From NCBI RefSeq assembly GCF_027941835.1, contig NZ_CP116005.1:1-64000 (forward strand): DNA of 64,000 nt. Reading direction: 5' to 3'. How positions within the stretch are numbered: position 1 is the stretch's first letter; each line of letters starts with the position of its first letter. This document shows positions 21,699-31,911 of this stretch, in pieces. This DNA comes from Sphingosinicella microcystinivorans (GTDB lineage Bacteria > Pseudomonadota > Alphaproteobacteria > Sphingomonadales > Sphingomonadaceae). Below the pieces are notes generated by a model. That model did no database searches and was not told the origin of the DNA. It saw nothing but the letters and a program-made list of their open reading frames with translations. Both the position numbers and the translations under genes were made by a program.

Positions 21699-22365
21699 AT
21701 TTGAGGCCCATCGCCGCGAGCTTTTCGCGCATGGAATAAATGTCGAGCCCGAGTTCGCCCGCCGCGAGGCGTTCGCGCTTCGCCGTCTCCGCCGCCTCGC
21801 GCGCTTCCGCCTTCGCGAGCGTTTCGGAGGCGGACTCGCGCGGCACCACGCAGACGCCGTCGTCGTCCGCGACGATCACGTCGCCCGGCATGATCGCCGC
21901 CCCGGCGCAGACGATCGGCACGTTCACCGAGCCGAGCGTCGCCTTCACCGTGCCTTGCGCGGACACCGTCTTCGACCAGACCGGGAAGCCCATTTCGGTG
22001 AGGTCGCGGACGTCGCGCACGCCCGCGTCGATGACGAGGCCCCGGCAGCCGCGCGCCATCGCCGAGGTCGCCAGCAGATCGCCGAAATAGCCGTCCTCGC
22101 AGGGGCTGGTCGGCGCCAGCACGAGGATGTCGCCGGGCCGGAGCTGCTCGATGGCGACATGCACCATCCAGTTGTCGCCGGGCGGCGCCGAGATCGTCAC
22201 CGCCGAGCCCGCGATGCGCGCGCCCGCGTAGATGGGCCGGATGCGGCCGGCGAGCAGCCCGGTGCGCCCCTGCGCCTCGTGCACCGTGGCGACGCCGCAG
22301 CGCGCGAGGCCGTCGATGACGGCGGCGTCCGCGCGCGCGATGCTCTGGACGACGATGCCGGACAT
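21691..22365 (-). CDS. ligK: 4-carboxy-4-hydroxy-2-oxoadipate aldolase
   Basis: LigK is the last pathway step and splits 4-carboxy-4-hydroxy-2-oxoadipate to pyruvate and oxaloacetate with a divalent metal. The 224-residue protein has the RraA/aldolase family motif [14 protein letters not shown] near residues 105-118, holding the Arg-Asp pair, and [10 protein letters not shown] near 167-176. The ATG at 22365 has a strong GGAGGG site 5 bases upstream. It is the first gene of the leftward operon and diverges from the LysR gene at 22464. Confidence 0.92.
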   Translation of the reverse strand: MSGIVVQSIARADAAVIDGLARCGVATVHEAQGRTGLLAGRIRPIYAGARIAGSAVTISAPPGDNWMVHVAIEQLRPGDILVLAPTSPCEDGYFGDLLATSAMARGCRGLVIDAGVRDVRDLTEMGFPVWSKTVSAQGTVKATLGSVNVPIVCAGAAIMPGDVIVADDDGVCVVPRESASETLAKAEAREAAETAKRERLAAGELGLDIYSMREKLAAMGLKYV

Positions 22366-22382
22366 GATCCCTCCCGTTTTGC

Positions 22383-22397
22383 CGCATCCCGGATGCG
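22383..22397. promoter_or_regulatory. Palindrome upstream of ligK
   Basis: CGCATCC-C-GGATGCG has perfect 7-bp arms and ends 18 bases upstream of the ligK start, in the 98-bp gap shared with the LysR gene. It may be a regulator site or a leader hairpin. No clear LysR T-N11-A box was identified. Confidence 0.4.
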
Positions 22398-22463
22398 CCC
22401 GCCCCGCCCCGCCCGCAATTCGGAACTGTGCACTCGCCATAGGCTGATGCTAATTGTCGCTCC

Positions 22464-23615
22464 GTGGACTACTGGAACTTCAATCTGCGGCACCTCGGTG
22501 CCCACGCCATCGTCGCGCGCGCGGGCAGCATCTCGGCGGCCGCGCGCATCATCGGCCTCACCCAGCCCGCGATCACCGAAGCGCTCGCGCGGCTGGAAGG
22601 CCGGCTCGGCCTCGGCCTGTTCGAGCGCATCCCTTCGGGCATGTCCCCGACCGAGGCCGGACGCCTGCTCGCCGGGCGGGCGGAGGCCGCGCTCGCGCAG
22701 ATCGGCTCGCCGCGCGTGACGATGGCGCAGCTCCGCGCGCTGCTCGCGGTCGCGGAAAGCGGCGGCTATGCGGGGGCGAGCCTCGCGACCGGCCTTGCCG
22801 AGCCTTCGCTGCACCGCGCGGTCCGCGACCTGTCGGTGGCGCTGAGGCGCACGCTCGTCGAGCGGCGCGGGCGCAGCGTGGCCCTGACGGCGGGCGGCAG
22901 GCGCACGGTCCGCGCGTTCCGGCTCGCCCGCGCCGAACTCGCCGCCGCGCTTTCGGAGCTCGATGCGCTGAGGGGCCGCGAGAGCGGGCGCATCGCCGTC
23001 GGCGCCATGCCGCTGTCGCGCGCGCGGCTGCTGCCCAGCGCCATCGCCGCGTTCCACCGCGCCCACCCCGGCGTCACCGTCGCCATCGTCGAAGGCTCGC
23101 ACGCCGAGCTCATCGAGCCGCTGCGCGACGGCGAGCTCGACCTGCTCGTCGGCGCCCTGCGCGCGCCCGAGCCCGGCGGCGACGTTGCGCAGCAGCCGCT
23201 GTTCGACGATCATCCGATCGTGGTGTCGCGCGCCGGGCACCCGCTGACGCGGGCGAAGACGCCGGGCATCGCGGCGCTCGCCCGCTACCCGTGGACGATC
23301 GCCGCGCCCGGAACGCCGCTGCGCGCGCAGTGGGAGCGGATGTTCCGGGAGAGCGGCGTCGCCCTGCCGGAGGTGCCCGTCGAATGCGGATCGGTGATGA
23401 CGATCCGGCAGGTCCTGCTCGAAAGCGACTTCCTGACCTTGCTGTCGCGCGATCAGGTCGCGGTGGAGCTGGAGGCGGGCTGGCTCGTGAAGCTTTGCGA
23501 CGCGCCGCCCGGCCTCAAGCGCACGATCGGCATCACCACCCGCGCCGGATGGCGCCCCACGGCCGCGCAGCAGGCGTTCGCGGACGCCCTGAAACGCTGC
23601 GCGGGAACGCTCTGA
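22464..23615 (+). CDS. LysR-type regulator with two N-terminal HTH domains (LigR-like position)
   Basis: The 383-residue protein begins with GTG. Residues about 8-75 form one LysR helix-turn-helix (SISAAARIIGLTQPAITEAL, then LFERIPSGMSPTEAGR). Residues about 89-148 form a second complete one (LRALLAVAESGGYAGASLAT, then LVERRGRSVALTAGGRR). The co-inducer-binding domain follows from about 175 to the end. Ordinary LysR proteins have about 300 residues and one HTH. Divergence from ligK and position in front of ligJABC suggest it regulates both lig operons, like LigR of Sphingobium, with a pathway intermediate as likely inducer. Confidence 0.87.
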   Translation: MDYWNFNLRHLGAHAIVARAGSISAAARIIGLTQPAITEALARLEGRLGLGLFERIPSGMSPTEAGRLLAGRAEAALAQIGSPRVTMAQLRALLAVAESGGYAGASLATGLAEPSLHRAVRDLSVALRRTLVERRGRSVALTAGGRRTVRAFRLARAELAAALSELDALRGRESGRIAVGAMPLSRARLLPSAIAAFHRAHPGVTVAIVEGSHAELIEPLRDGELDLLVGALRAPEPGGDVAQQPLFDDHPIVVSRAGHPLTRAKTPGIAALARYPWTIAAPGTPLRAQWERMFRESGVALPEVPVECGSVMTIRQVLLESDFLTLLSRDQVAVELEAGWLVKLCDAPPGLKRTIGITTRAGWRPTAAQQAFADALKRCAGTL

Positions 23616-23678
23616 ATTCGCCAAAACCTATACCTCCGGTTGCGTTCCGATTAGCGGACCGGGCGCGCCCGTGCGCAT

Positions 23679-24545
23679 ATGCCCGGCATGGCTCACAGGA
23701 TCGCCCTCATCGGTTTCGGCGAAGCGGCGCAGGCGTTCGCCGCGGCGGCGGGGTGGAACGGCGACGCGGCGGCGTTCGACATCAAGACGGAGGCCGCGGA
23801 GACGCGCGATGCGAAACGCGCCGACTATGCGCGGCTGGGCATCACCGGATGCGGGAGCGCGCGTGAGGCGCTTGCCGGCGCGCCTGCCGCGCTGTCGCTG
23901 GTGACGGCGGACGCCGCGCTTGCCGCAGCACGGGAGAATGCGGGCCACCTCGGTGCAGGCGCACTCTGGTTCGACATGAACAGCGTCGCGCCCCAAACCA
24001 AGCGCGCCGCCGAAGCCGTCGTCACGGCGGCGGGCGGGCGCTATGTCGACGTCGCGGTGATGGCGCCCGTCCACCCGAAGCGCACGTCCGTCCCGCTGCT
24101 CGTTTCGGGGCCTCATGCCGAGGCGGCCGCCGCCGCGCTCGGCGCTCTCGGCTTTCGGGACGTCCGCTGCGTCGGCGCGCATGTCGGCGACGCGTCGGCG
24201 ATCAAGATGATCCGCTCGGTGATGGTGAAGGGCATCGAGGCGCTGACCGCCGAGTGTATGCTCGCCGCGCACCGCGCCGGGGTCGTCGACGAGGTGCTGT
24301 TCTCGCTCGGGCCGGACTGGGCGGGGAAGGCCGACTACAATCTCGAACGGATGCTGGCGCACGGCCTGCGCCGCGCCGCCGAGATGGCGGAATCCGCGCG
24401 CACGCTCGAAGACCTCGGCGTCGCTCCGCTGATGACGCGCGGCACGATTTCCCGCCAGCGCGGCCTCGGCGCGCTCGGCATGGCACCGCCGGAGGGGCTG
24501 GCCGCCAAGCTGGCGGCGCTCGATAGCCTGAAAGTGCCCGCATGA
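23679..24545 (+). CDS. NAD(P)-dependent dehydrogenase, 6-phosphogluconate-like with DUF1932
   Basis: The 288-residue protein has a Rossmann start (IALIGFGEAAQAFA), the stretch WFDMNSVAPQTKR and the catalytic-Lys region GDASAIKMIRSVMVKGIEAL near residues 180-199. A DUF1932-type helical C-terminus follows. It belongs to the beta-hydroxyacid dehydrogenase group. Its substrate is unknown. LigC already covers the one NAD(P) step in the protocatechuate pathway. The gene overlaps ligJ by 4 bases, so it is likely co-transcribed. The start may be ATG 23679 or ATG 23688. Confidence 0.82.
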   Translation: MPGMAHRIALIGFGEAAQAFAAAAGWNGDAAAFDIKTEAAETRDAKRADYARLGITGCGSAREALAGAPAALSLVTADAALAAARENAGHLGAGALWFDMNSVAPQTKRAAEAVVTAAGGRYVDVAVMAPVHPKRTSVPLLVSGPHAEAAAAALGALGFRDVRCVGAHVGDASAIKMIRSVMVKGIEALTAECMLAAHRAGVVDEVLFSLGPDWAGKADYNLERMLAHGLRRAAEMAESARTLEDLGVAPLMTRGTISRQRGLGALGMAPPEGLAAKLAALDSLKVPA

Positions 24546-25563
24546 CGCTCGTGATCGACTGCCACGGCCACTACACGACCGCCCCCGAACCGCACAACGC
24601 ATGGCGCGAGGCGCAGAAGGCCGCGTTCAAGGCCGGGAGCGCGCCGCCGCCCTACCCCGCCGTTTCCGACGACGCCATCCGCGAAAGCATCGAGCAGAAC
24701 CAGCTCCGGCTGATCCGCGAGCGCGGCGCGGACATGACCTTGTTCTCGCCGCGCGCCTCCGCGATGGCGCATCATGTCGGCGACGAGGCCGTCAGCGTCG
24801 CGTGGTCGCGCGCCTGCAACGACCTCATCGGGCGCGTCGTCGGCCTGTACCCGGAAACATTCGTCGGCGTCTGCATGTTGCCGCAGTCGCCCGCCGCCGA
24901 TCTTGCCGCCTCGGTCGCCGAACTCGAACGCTGCGTGACCGAGCTTGGCTTCGTCGGCTGCAATCTCAATCCCGATCCGGGTGGCGGGCATTTCCGGCAT
25001 CCGCCGCTTACCGACCGCTACTGGTATCCCATTTACGAAAAGATGTGCGACCTCGACGTGCCTGCGATGATCCACGTCTCGGGTTCGTGCAATCCGGGCC
25101 TGCACGCGACGGGCGCCTATTACATCGCCGCCGACACCATTGCCTTCATGCAGCTGATCGAGGGCGACCTGTTCCGGGATTTCCCCACGCTGCGCTTCAT
25201 CATCCCGCACGGCGGCGGCGCGGTTCCCTACCACTGGGGCCGTTATCGCGGGCTCGCCGACATGCTGAAGAAGCCCGACCTCGCGAAGCACCTGATGAAC
25301 AACGTGTTCTTCGACACCTGCGTCTACCACCAGCCGGGCATCGACCTGCTCGCGGACGTGATCGACACGAAGAACATCCTGTTCGGCAGCGAGATGGTGG
25401 GCGCGGTGCGCGGCATCGACCCGACGACGGGCCGGTATTTCGACGACACAAAACGCTACATCGACGCGCTGCCGATCGGCGACGCCGAGCGCCACGCGAT
25501 CTTCGAGGGCAATGTGCGCCGCGTGTTCCCGCGCCTCGACGCGCTGCTGAAGGGCCGCGGCCT

Positions 25564-25567
<4 letters not shown>
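24542..25567 (+). CDS. ligJ: 4-oxalomesaconate hydratase
   Basis: LigJ adds water to the isomerised oxalomesaconate to give 4-carboxy-4-hydroxy-2-oxoadipate. It is an amidohydrolase-superfamily member that works as a zinc hydratase. The 341-residue length equals the family. Motifs include VIDCHGHYTTAP (residues 4-15), MIHVSGSCNPGLH near 178-190, IIPHGGGAVPYHWGR near 220-234 and ILFGSEMVGAVRGIDP. It overlaps the dehydrogenase upstream and ligA downstream by 4 bases each. Confidence 0.93.
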
Positions 25568-26809
<1,242 letters not shown>

Positions 26810-26831
26810 CACGAAAGCCAAGGAGAAAAGC

Positions 26832-27776
26832 ATGAAGATCGCCCTCGCAGGCGCCGGCGCATTCGGCGAGAAGCACCTCGATGCACTGCGGCTGATCGGC
26901 GGTGTCGAGGTCGTCTCGATCGTCGGGCGCACGCTGGAGCCGACGCGGGCCGTCGCCGCGAAATACGGCGTCGGGCACGCCACGACAGACCTTGCCGAAG
27001 CGCTCGCGCTGCCCGGCCTCGACGCCGTGATCCTCGCGACGCCGACGCAGCTTCATGCCAAGCAGGCTCTCCAGTGCCTGAAGGCGGGCAAGCACGTGCA
27101 GGTGGAAATCCCGCTCTGCGACAATCTCGCCGAGGGCGAGGCCGTACTGAAGGCGCAGCAGGAAACCGGCCTCGTCGCGATGGTCGGCCACACGCGGCGC
27201 TTCAACCCGAGCCACCAGTATATCCACAAGAAGATCGAGGCGGGCGAGATCCGCGTCCAGCAGATGGACGTGCAGACCTATTTCTTCCGCCGCCGGAACA
27301 TCAACGCCAAGGGCGAGCCGCGCAGCTGGACCGACCACCTGCTCTGGCACCACGCCGCGCACACGGTCGACCTGTTCGCCTATCAGGCGGGGCCGATCGT
27401 GCAGGCGAACGCGATTCAAGGCCCGCGCCATCCCGAACTCGGCATCGCGATGGACATGTCGATCCAGCTCAGGAGCGAAAGCGGCGCCATCTGCACGCTG
27501 TCGCTCTCGTTCAACAATGACGGCCCGCTCGGCACCTTCTTCCGCTACATCTGCGACAACGGCACGTGGATCGCGCGCTACGACGACCTCGTCACCGGGC
27601 GCGACGAGGCGGTGGACGTGTCGAAGGTCGACGTCTCGATGAACGGCATCGAGCTTCAGGACCGCGAGTTCGTCGCCGCGATCCGCGAGGGCCGCGAGCC
27701 GAACGCCGGCGTCGCGCAGGTGATGCCGTGCTACCGGGTGCTGGACGGTCTCGAAAGGCAGCTCGCCGCCGCCTAG
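26832..27776 (+). CDS. ligC: 4-carboxy-2-hydroxymuconate-6-semialdehyde dehydrogenase
   Basis: LigC oxidises the ring-cleavage product, in its hemiacetal form, to 2-pyrone-4,6-dicarboxylate with NAD(P). The 314-residue protein has a GFO/IDH/MocA Rossmann start (IALAGAGAFGEKHLDAL), the EIPLCDNLAEGE segment and the catalytic-region text WTDHLLWHHAAHTVDLF. A clear AAGGAG site lies 10 bases before ATG 26832. It ends the rightward lig operon. Its TAG stop shares CTAG with the stop of the convergent gene. Confidence 0.94.
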   Translation: MKIALAGAGAFGEKHLDALRLIGGVEVVSIVGRTLEPTRAVAAKYGVGHATTDLAEALALPGLDAVILATPTQLHAKQALQCLKAGKHVQVEIPLCDNLAEGEAVLKAQQETGLVAMVGHTRRFNPSHQYIHKKIEAGEIRVQQMDVQTYFFRRRNINAKGEPRSWTDHLLWHHAAHTVDLFAYQAGPIVQANAIQGPRHPELGIAMDMSIQLRSESGAICTLSLSFNNDGPLGTFFRYICDNGTWIARYDDLVTGRDEAVDVSKVDVSMNGIELQDREFVAAIREGREPNAGVAQVMPCYRVLDGLERQLAAA

Positions 27777-28210
27777 GGAATATCGGCGGCCTGCGCCTTG
27801 GCGGCGCGGCGCTCCGCGAACCACTGCCGCAGCAGTTCGGCGGTGCAGCCGGTCTGCCCGCCGGTGCCGACCGCCGAGCAGCTGTTCGGCATCGTGGGAC
27901 GGCTCGCCTCGTCGAGCGTCCGCACGCGCGCCGTCCACGATTGCGAGGGCGGGTCGGACCTCCTGGTTTCGCGCAGGCGTTTCGGGATGCGATACTGCTC
28001 GCCCTCGGGCTCCCGCGCGCAAACGACGATCTCGTCGCCGTCGGCCTTGGGGCAGGGTTCATTGCCGTAGACGGTGACGTTGCTGATCCGCTTCGGCACG
28101 TCCGCGGCGGCCGGATAGACCGCCACCAGCATGAGGGCGCCCAGCACGCCGATCAGCGGCCGCTTTCCCCGTACTGCCGCACCGCCGCGTTCCATGAGCC
28201 CGTCCGTCAT
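27773..28210 (-). CDS. Exported protein of unknown function
   Basis: This protein of about 145 residues has a positively charged start, one hydrophobic segment (PLIGVLGALMLVAVYPAAA) that reads as a signal peptide, and a mature part with VYGNEPCPKADGDEIVVCARE near residues 50-70. The four cysteines could form two disulfides. Proteins with the phrase DEIVVCAR are common in sphingomonads but have no known role. The start may be ATG 28210 or GTG 28234. Its stop overlaps that of ligC within CTAG. It shows no evident link to either neighbouring pathway. Confidence 0.72.
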   Translation of the reverse strand: MTDGLMERGGAAVRGKRPLIGVLGALMLVAVYPAAADVPKRISNVTVYGNEPCPKADGDEIVVCAREPEGEQYRIPKRLRETRRSDPPSQSWTARVRTLDEASRPTMPNSCSAVGTGGQTGCTAELLRQWFAERRAAKAQAADIP

Positions 28211-28266
28211 CGCCTGCGCGCATCCTTCGCGCACCGGTCATGAGCGGAGGCTGAACGAAGGCGGTG

Positions 28267-29073
28267 TCATCCGCAAGCGGCGAGGAAGTCCCCGAGAACC
28301 CGGTTGTAGCGGTCGCGGTCCTCGACGAACGGGGCGTGGCCGCAATCCTCGAAGTCCTCCAGCCTGCCGCGCGGCGCGAGCGCCGCCGCGGCGCGGCCGA
28401 TCTCCGGCGCCGCGACGGCGTCGAGACTGCCGACGATCGACAGGAACGGCACGTCGAGCGCGGCGAGGATGCCGCGCTGGTCGATGACGTCGAGGTCGCG
28501 GAGCGCGTCGTCGGCGGAGGGCGCCGCCTCCATGAACTGCGCCCACATCCAGTTCACCACCGCATCGCCCACCGGCTTCGCGCAGACGCCCTGCGACAGG
28601 CCGAGCAGGAAGCTGGCGCGGTCCGCGCGCAAGGTCTCCACCATGCCCGCGACCGTTCCGGCGGGCGCGCCGTGGGGGAAATCGGGGCCCTGCACGTAGC
28701 GCGGCGTCGCGCCGCATGTCGAAACCACGCCCGCGCAGCGCGCGCCGAGCCTGTGCGCCGCCGCGACGGCGACCGCGCCGCCGAGCGACCAGCCGTTCAG
28801 CACCGCGCGCGATATGCCGAGATGATCGAGCAGCGCGACGACGTCCCCCGCCGAGGCCGCGATCGAGCTTTCCCGGAAGTCCTTGTCGGACTTCGCGCAG
28901 CCGCGCTGGTCGAAGCTCACCACCGCGTGCCCCAGCGCTTGCAGATGGACGAGAACACCGTCCCACGCGCGCAGGCTCGTGCCCCAGCCGTGGATCAGCA
29001 CCACCGGCGTCTTCGCGCCCGCATAGTGCTCGAAATAGATGCGGCGGTCGCCCTCGACGTTCAGAAAGCCCAT
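28267..29073 (-). CDS. Alpha/beta hydrolase
   Basis: The 268-residue protein has the oxyanion motif VVLIHGWGTS (residues about 24-33), FDQRGCAKSD, the nucleophile elbow GWSLGG (Ser about 96) and a late CGHAPFVED with the catalytic His. An acid in GSLDAVAA completes the triad. The substrate is unknown. GGGGAG precedes ATG 29073. It is the last gene of a leftward run with an LLM oxidoreductase, a SnoaL-like protein and an acyl-CoA dehydrogenase. It may hydrolyse an ester or lactone made by the flavin enzyme. Confidence 0.88.
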   Translation of the reverse strand: MGFLNVEGDRRIYFEHYAGAKTPVVLIHGWGTSLRAWDGVLVHLQALGHAVVSFDQRGCAKSDKDFRESSIAASAGDVVALLDHLGISRAVLNGWSLGGAVAVAAAHRLGARCAGVVSTCGATPRYVQGPDFPHGAPAGTVAGMVETLRADRASFLLGLSQGVCAKPVGDAVVNWMWAQFMEAAPSADDALRDLDVIDQRGILAALDVPFLSIVGSLDAVAAPEIGRAAAALAPRGRLEDFEDCGHAPFVEDRDRYNRVLGDFLAACG

Positions 29074-29074
29074 G

Positions 29075-30079
29075 TCATCTCCCCTTGAGGCGCGGCAGCA
29101 CCTTCGATGCGATATACTCCATCCGCCGCTGGCCGGATTCGACCGGCTCACCCGGGAACTGCGCCCAGAAATGGATGTCGCGGATCTGCGGATACGCCTC
29201 GATCAGCGCGTTCAGCTTCACGATGGCGGTTTCGGCGTCCCAGAGTTCGTAGAGGCCGCCCGCGATGGCGTCGGCGCCGGTCTCGAACAGCGGCGTCGTC
29301 TCCGGCGGGCCGAACGCGCCCCAGCGTATATATTCGTTCGACTGGTAGAGGATGTGCGGCGCGAGCTTCGCGGCCTCCGCCTCGGGGTCGTCGCTGATGA
29401 TCGCCCAGTGCCCCGCGATGATCGTGCCCTCGCCGGGCCTCTTGCCGACGCGCTCCAGCGCCGCGACATACTCGTCCTGCCCGATGCCGCCCGTCGAGAG
29501 GAAGCCGTCGCCGATCCGCGCGGCGCGCTCGATCGCGGGCCCCGCCATGCCGCCGACGAAGATGCGCGGCCGCTGCTCGGGAACCGGCGTGACCGGATGA
29601 TCGCCGACCGTGAAGCGCTTGCCTTCGAAGTCGACGTTCCCGCCCGACCACGCGCGGCGGATGATCTCGATCGCTTCCTCGATCAGGCTCGGGCGGTGCC
29701 TCAGGTCGCGCCCGAATTCGCGGAACTCCATCTCGCGGTAGCCGATGCCGACGCCGAGATCGAAGCGCCCGCCGGTGAGCAGCGAAAGCGTCGCCGCGTC
29801 CTCCGCGATGCGCACGGGGTCGTGGAGCGGCAGGATCATCAGGTTGGTGCCGATCCGCATCCGCTGCGTGCGCGCGCCGATGGCGGCGGCGATGACGAGC
29901 GGCGAGGGCGTGTAGCCGTCGTCGCAGAAATGATGCTCGGTGAGCCAGACCGAATCGAACCCGAGCGCCTCGGCCCCGGCGATCTGGTCGAGATACGCGG
30001 CGTACATCGCGCCGAACGGCTTGCGCCACTGCGCCGGGTTGCGGAAATCGTACCACAACCCGAAGTTCACCTGACCCAT
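29075..30079 (-). CDS. LLM-class flavin-dependent oxidoreductase
   Basis: The 334-residue protein has the luciferase-like TIM-barrel pattern: a start reading MGQVNFGLWYDFRNP, the stretch ALGFDSVWLTEHHFCDDGYTPS with the conserved His pair, RIGTNLMILPLHDPVRIAED and LTGGRFDLGVGIGYREMEF. Such enzymes use FMN or F420 for monooxygenation. The cofactor cannot be decided here. It is followed by an alpha/beta hydrolase gene 1 base after its stop, which suggests a Baeyer-Villiger-like step followed by ester cleavage. Confidence 0.87.
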   Translation of the reverse strand: MGQVNFGLWYDFRNPAQWRKPFGAMYAAYLDQIAGAEALGFDSVWLTEHHFCDDGYTPSPLVIAAAIGARTQRMRIGTNLMILPLHDPVRIAEDAATLSLLTGGRFDLGVGIGYREMEFREFGRDLRHRPSLIEEAIEIIRRAWSGGNVDFEGKRFTVGDHPVTPVPEQRPRIFVGGMAGPAIERAARIGDGFLSTGGIGQDEYVAALERVGKRPGEGTIIAGHWAIISDDPEAEAAKLAPHILYQSNEYIRWGAFGPPETTPLFETGADAIAGGLYELWDAETAIVKLNALIEAYPQIRDIHFWAQFPGEPVESGQRRMEYIASKVLPRLKGR

Positions 30080-30101
30080 GCTCCCTCCCCTTCAGCGCCT
30101 C

Positions 30102-30554
30102 TTATGCGGGCGGGCTGAGCGTGATCCCGACGAGCGGGCTGAAATGATACATGACGACCCGGCGCTTGCGAATCTTCCAGACGCCGCCGCGCCGTTCGAA
30201 ATCGTCGTAGTAGGTCGCGGAAACGGTCTGCGCCTGCCCGTCCGACGTGGTGCCGATGCAATCGACGTCGCACATGCCGCTCGCCGTGTCCTTGCCGGTG
30301 AATTCGACGCGGTGGTTGGTGGTGAAATGCGAGGACGCCTTCCACGCCGGCCACAGGATTTCCTTCACGGCCTTGGTGATGCCCGCGTGCCCTTCGAAAT
30401 CGCCGAACGGCGGGCCGATCTCCCACACGCAATCCTCCCACCAGATGGCGAGGAACCGGTCCCAGTCGCGCTTGTCGAAGCCGTGGCAATAGTCGGCGGC
30501 GAGGTCCTGAAGCGCGAACCGGCTGGCAACGTAGTCGAGCGTATCGAGAGTCAT
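30102..30554 (-). CDS. SnoaL-like (NTF2 fold) protein
   Basis: The 150-residue protein has the SnoaL-like cone fold pattern: YVASRFALQDLAADYCHGFDKRDWD, FEGHAGIT and the late strand VWKIRKRRVVMYHF. The family contains ring-hydroxylating dioxygenase small-subunit-like proteins, cyclases and dehydratases. I cannot choose among them. The ATG overlaps the stop of the acyl-CoA dehydrogenase gene by 4 bases, so the two are coupled. Confidence 0.83.
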   Translation of the reverse strand: MTLDTLDYVASRFALQDLAADYCHGFDKRDWDRFLAIWWEDCVWEIGPPFGDFEGHAGITKAVKEILWPAWKASSHFTTNHRVEFTGKDTASGMCDVDCIGTTSDGQAQTVSATYYDDFERRGGVWKIRKRRVVMYHFSPLVGITLSPPA

Positions 30555-31858
30555 TCGGCGGCCTCCTTGGCGAGATAGGGTGCGAGCTTGCGCTCCGCCT
30601 CCGCGCGAAGCTCCGGCACGAACTGCGTCGGGAACACGCCCGGCGCGGGCTTCACGTTCCTGAGCACGTCCTTCGCGACCGACACCTTGTGGACTTCGGT
30701 CGGGCCGTCGACGATGCCCATCTCGGGCACGTACTGCCACATGTTCATCAGCGGCGTTTCGTTGGACATGCCGAGCGAGCCGTGGAGATGCAGCGCGCGG
30801 TAGACGACATCGCGCAGCACGCCCGGCATCGCCGCCTTCACTGCCGAAATCTCGCGCCGGACGGGCCGCGAATAGCCGCCGTCGCGGTCGAGCAGCCACG
30901 CGGCGTAGAGCACGTGCAGGCGGAATTGCAGGATCTGCGTGTAGCTGTCGGCGATCTTCTCCTGCGTCATCTGCTTGTCGGCCAGCCGCTCGCCCTTGGT
31001 CTGGCGGCTGACGGCGCGCTCGCACATCATGTCGAGCGCCTTGTTCAGCATCCCCACGGTGCGCATCGCGTGATGCACGCGCCCGCCGCCGAGCCGCGAC
31101 TGCGCCACCATGAAGCCGCCGCCGACGGGGCCGAGCACGTTCTCTTTCGGCACCCGGCAATCGGTGAAGCGCAGATAGCCGTGCACGCCCGATCCGATCT
31201 CGTCCTTCGGGCCGACCGCGACGTTGCGGACGATCTCAAGGCCGGGCGTATCGCGCTCGACGATCAGCATCGTCGAGCCCTCGTGCACCGGCACCGTGGG
31301 ATCGGTGATGACGACGACGATCAGGAACTCGGAGAAGCAGGCGTGCGAGGCGAACCATTTCTCGCCGTTCACCACCCAGTGATCGCCGTCGGGCACCGCG
31401 CTGCACGTGAACTCCGCCGGATCGGCGCCCGCCTGCGGCTCGGTCATCGAGAAGCACGAGGCGATCTCGCCGTCGAGCAGCGGCTTCAGGTAGCGCGCCT
31501 TCTGTTCCTCGGTACCAAAGCGCGCGAGTATCTCGGCATTGCCGGTGTCCGGCGCCTGCGTGCCGAACACGGTGGGCGCGAAGCGGCTGCGGCCGAGAAT
31601 CTCGTTCATCAACGCGAGCTTCACCTGCCCGAAGCCGTTGCCGCCGAGGTCCTTGCCGAGGTGGCAGGCCCACAGCCCCTTCGCCTTCACGATCGCCTTC
31701 AGCGGCGCCATCGCCGCGGCGGCGGGCGACGCGGGATCGAAGGGATCGGCGGGGCCGCGGAAGACGAGGTCGAGCGGCTCGATCTCCTCGCGGACGAAGG
31801 TTTCCATCCAGTCCAGCTTTTCCTGGAAATCCGGGTCAGTGCTGAAGTCCCAAGCCAT
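30551..31858 (-). CDS. Acyl-CoA dehydrogenase, long ACAD10/11-like type
   Basis: This 435-residue FAD enzyme is longer than the usual 380. It has the N-terminal region with LGKDLGGNGFGQ, the FAD-contact stretch CFSMTEPQAGADPAEF near residues 137-152, VNGEKWFASHA, and the C-terminal HLHGSLGMSNETPL. Long forms with VNGEKWFAS/A and a companion APH-like kinase resemble ACAD10/11. In the lva system such a dehydrogenase removes phosphate from a phosphorylated acyl-CoA. The kinase at 35813 could be its partner. That link is inference. Confidence 0.9.
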   Translation of the reverse strand: MAWDFSTDPDFQEKLDWMETFVREEIEPLDLVFRGPADPFDPASPAAAAMAPLKAIVKAKGLWACHLGKDLGGNGFGQVKLALMNEILGRSRFAPTVFGTQAPDTGNAEILARFGTEEQKARYLKPLLDGEIASCFSMTEPQAGADPAEFTCSAVPDGDHWVVNGEKWFASHACFSEFLIVVVITDPTVPVHEGSTMLIVERDTPGLEIVRNVAVGPKDEIGSGVHGYLRFTDCRVPKENVLGPVGGGFMVAQSRLGGGRVHHAMRTVGMLNKALDMMCERAVSRQTKGERLADKQMTQEKIADSYTQILQFRLHVLYAAWLLDRDGGYSRPVRREISAVKAAMPGVLRDVVYRALHLHGSLGMSNETPLMNMWQYVPEMGIVDGPTEVHKVSVAKDVLRNVKPAPGVFPTQFVPELRAEAERKLAPYLAKEAAE

Positions 31859-31911
31859 TCGTATTCAAGCTCCGGCAGATCGTGGGAGGGAACAAGGAAG
31901 CCGGCGCGGCC

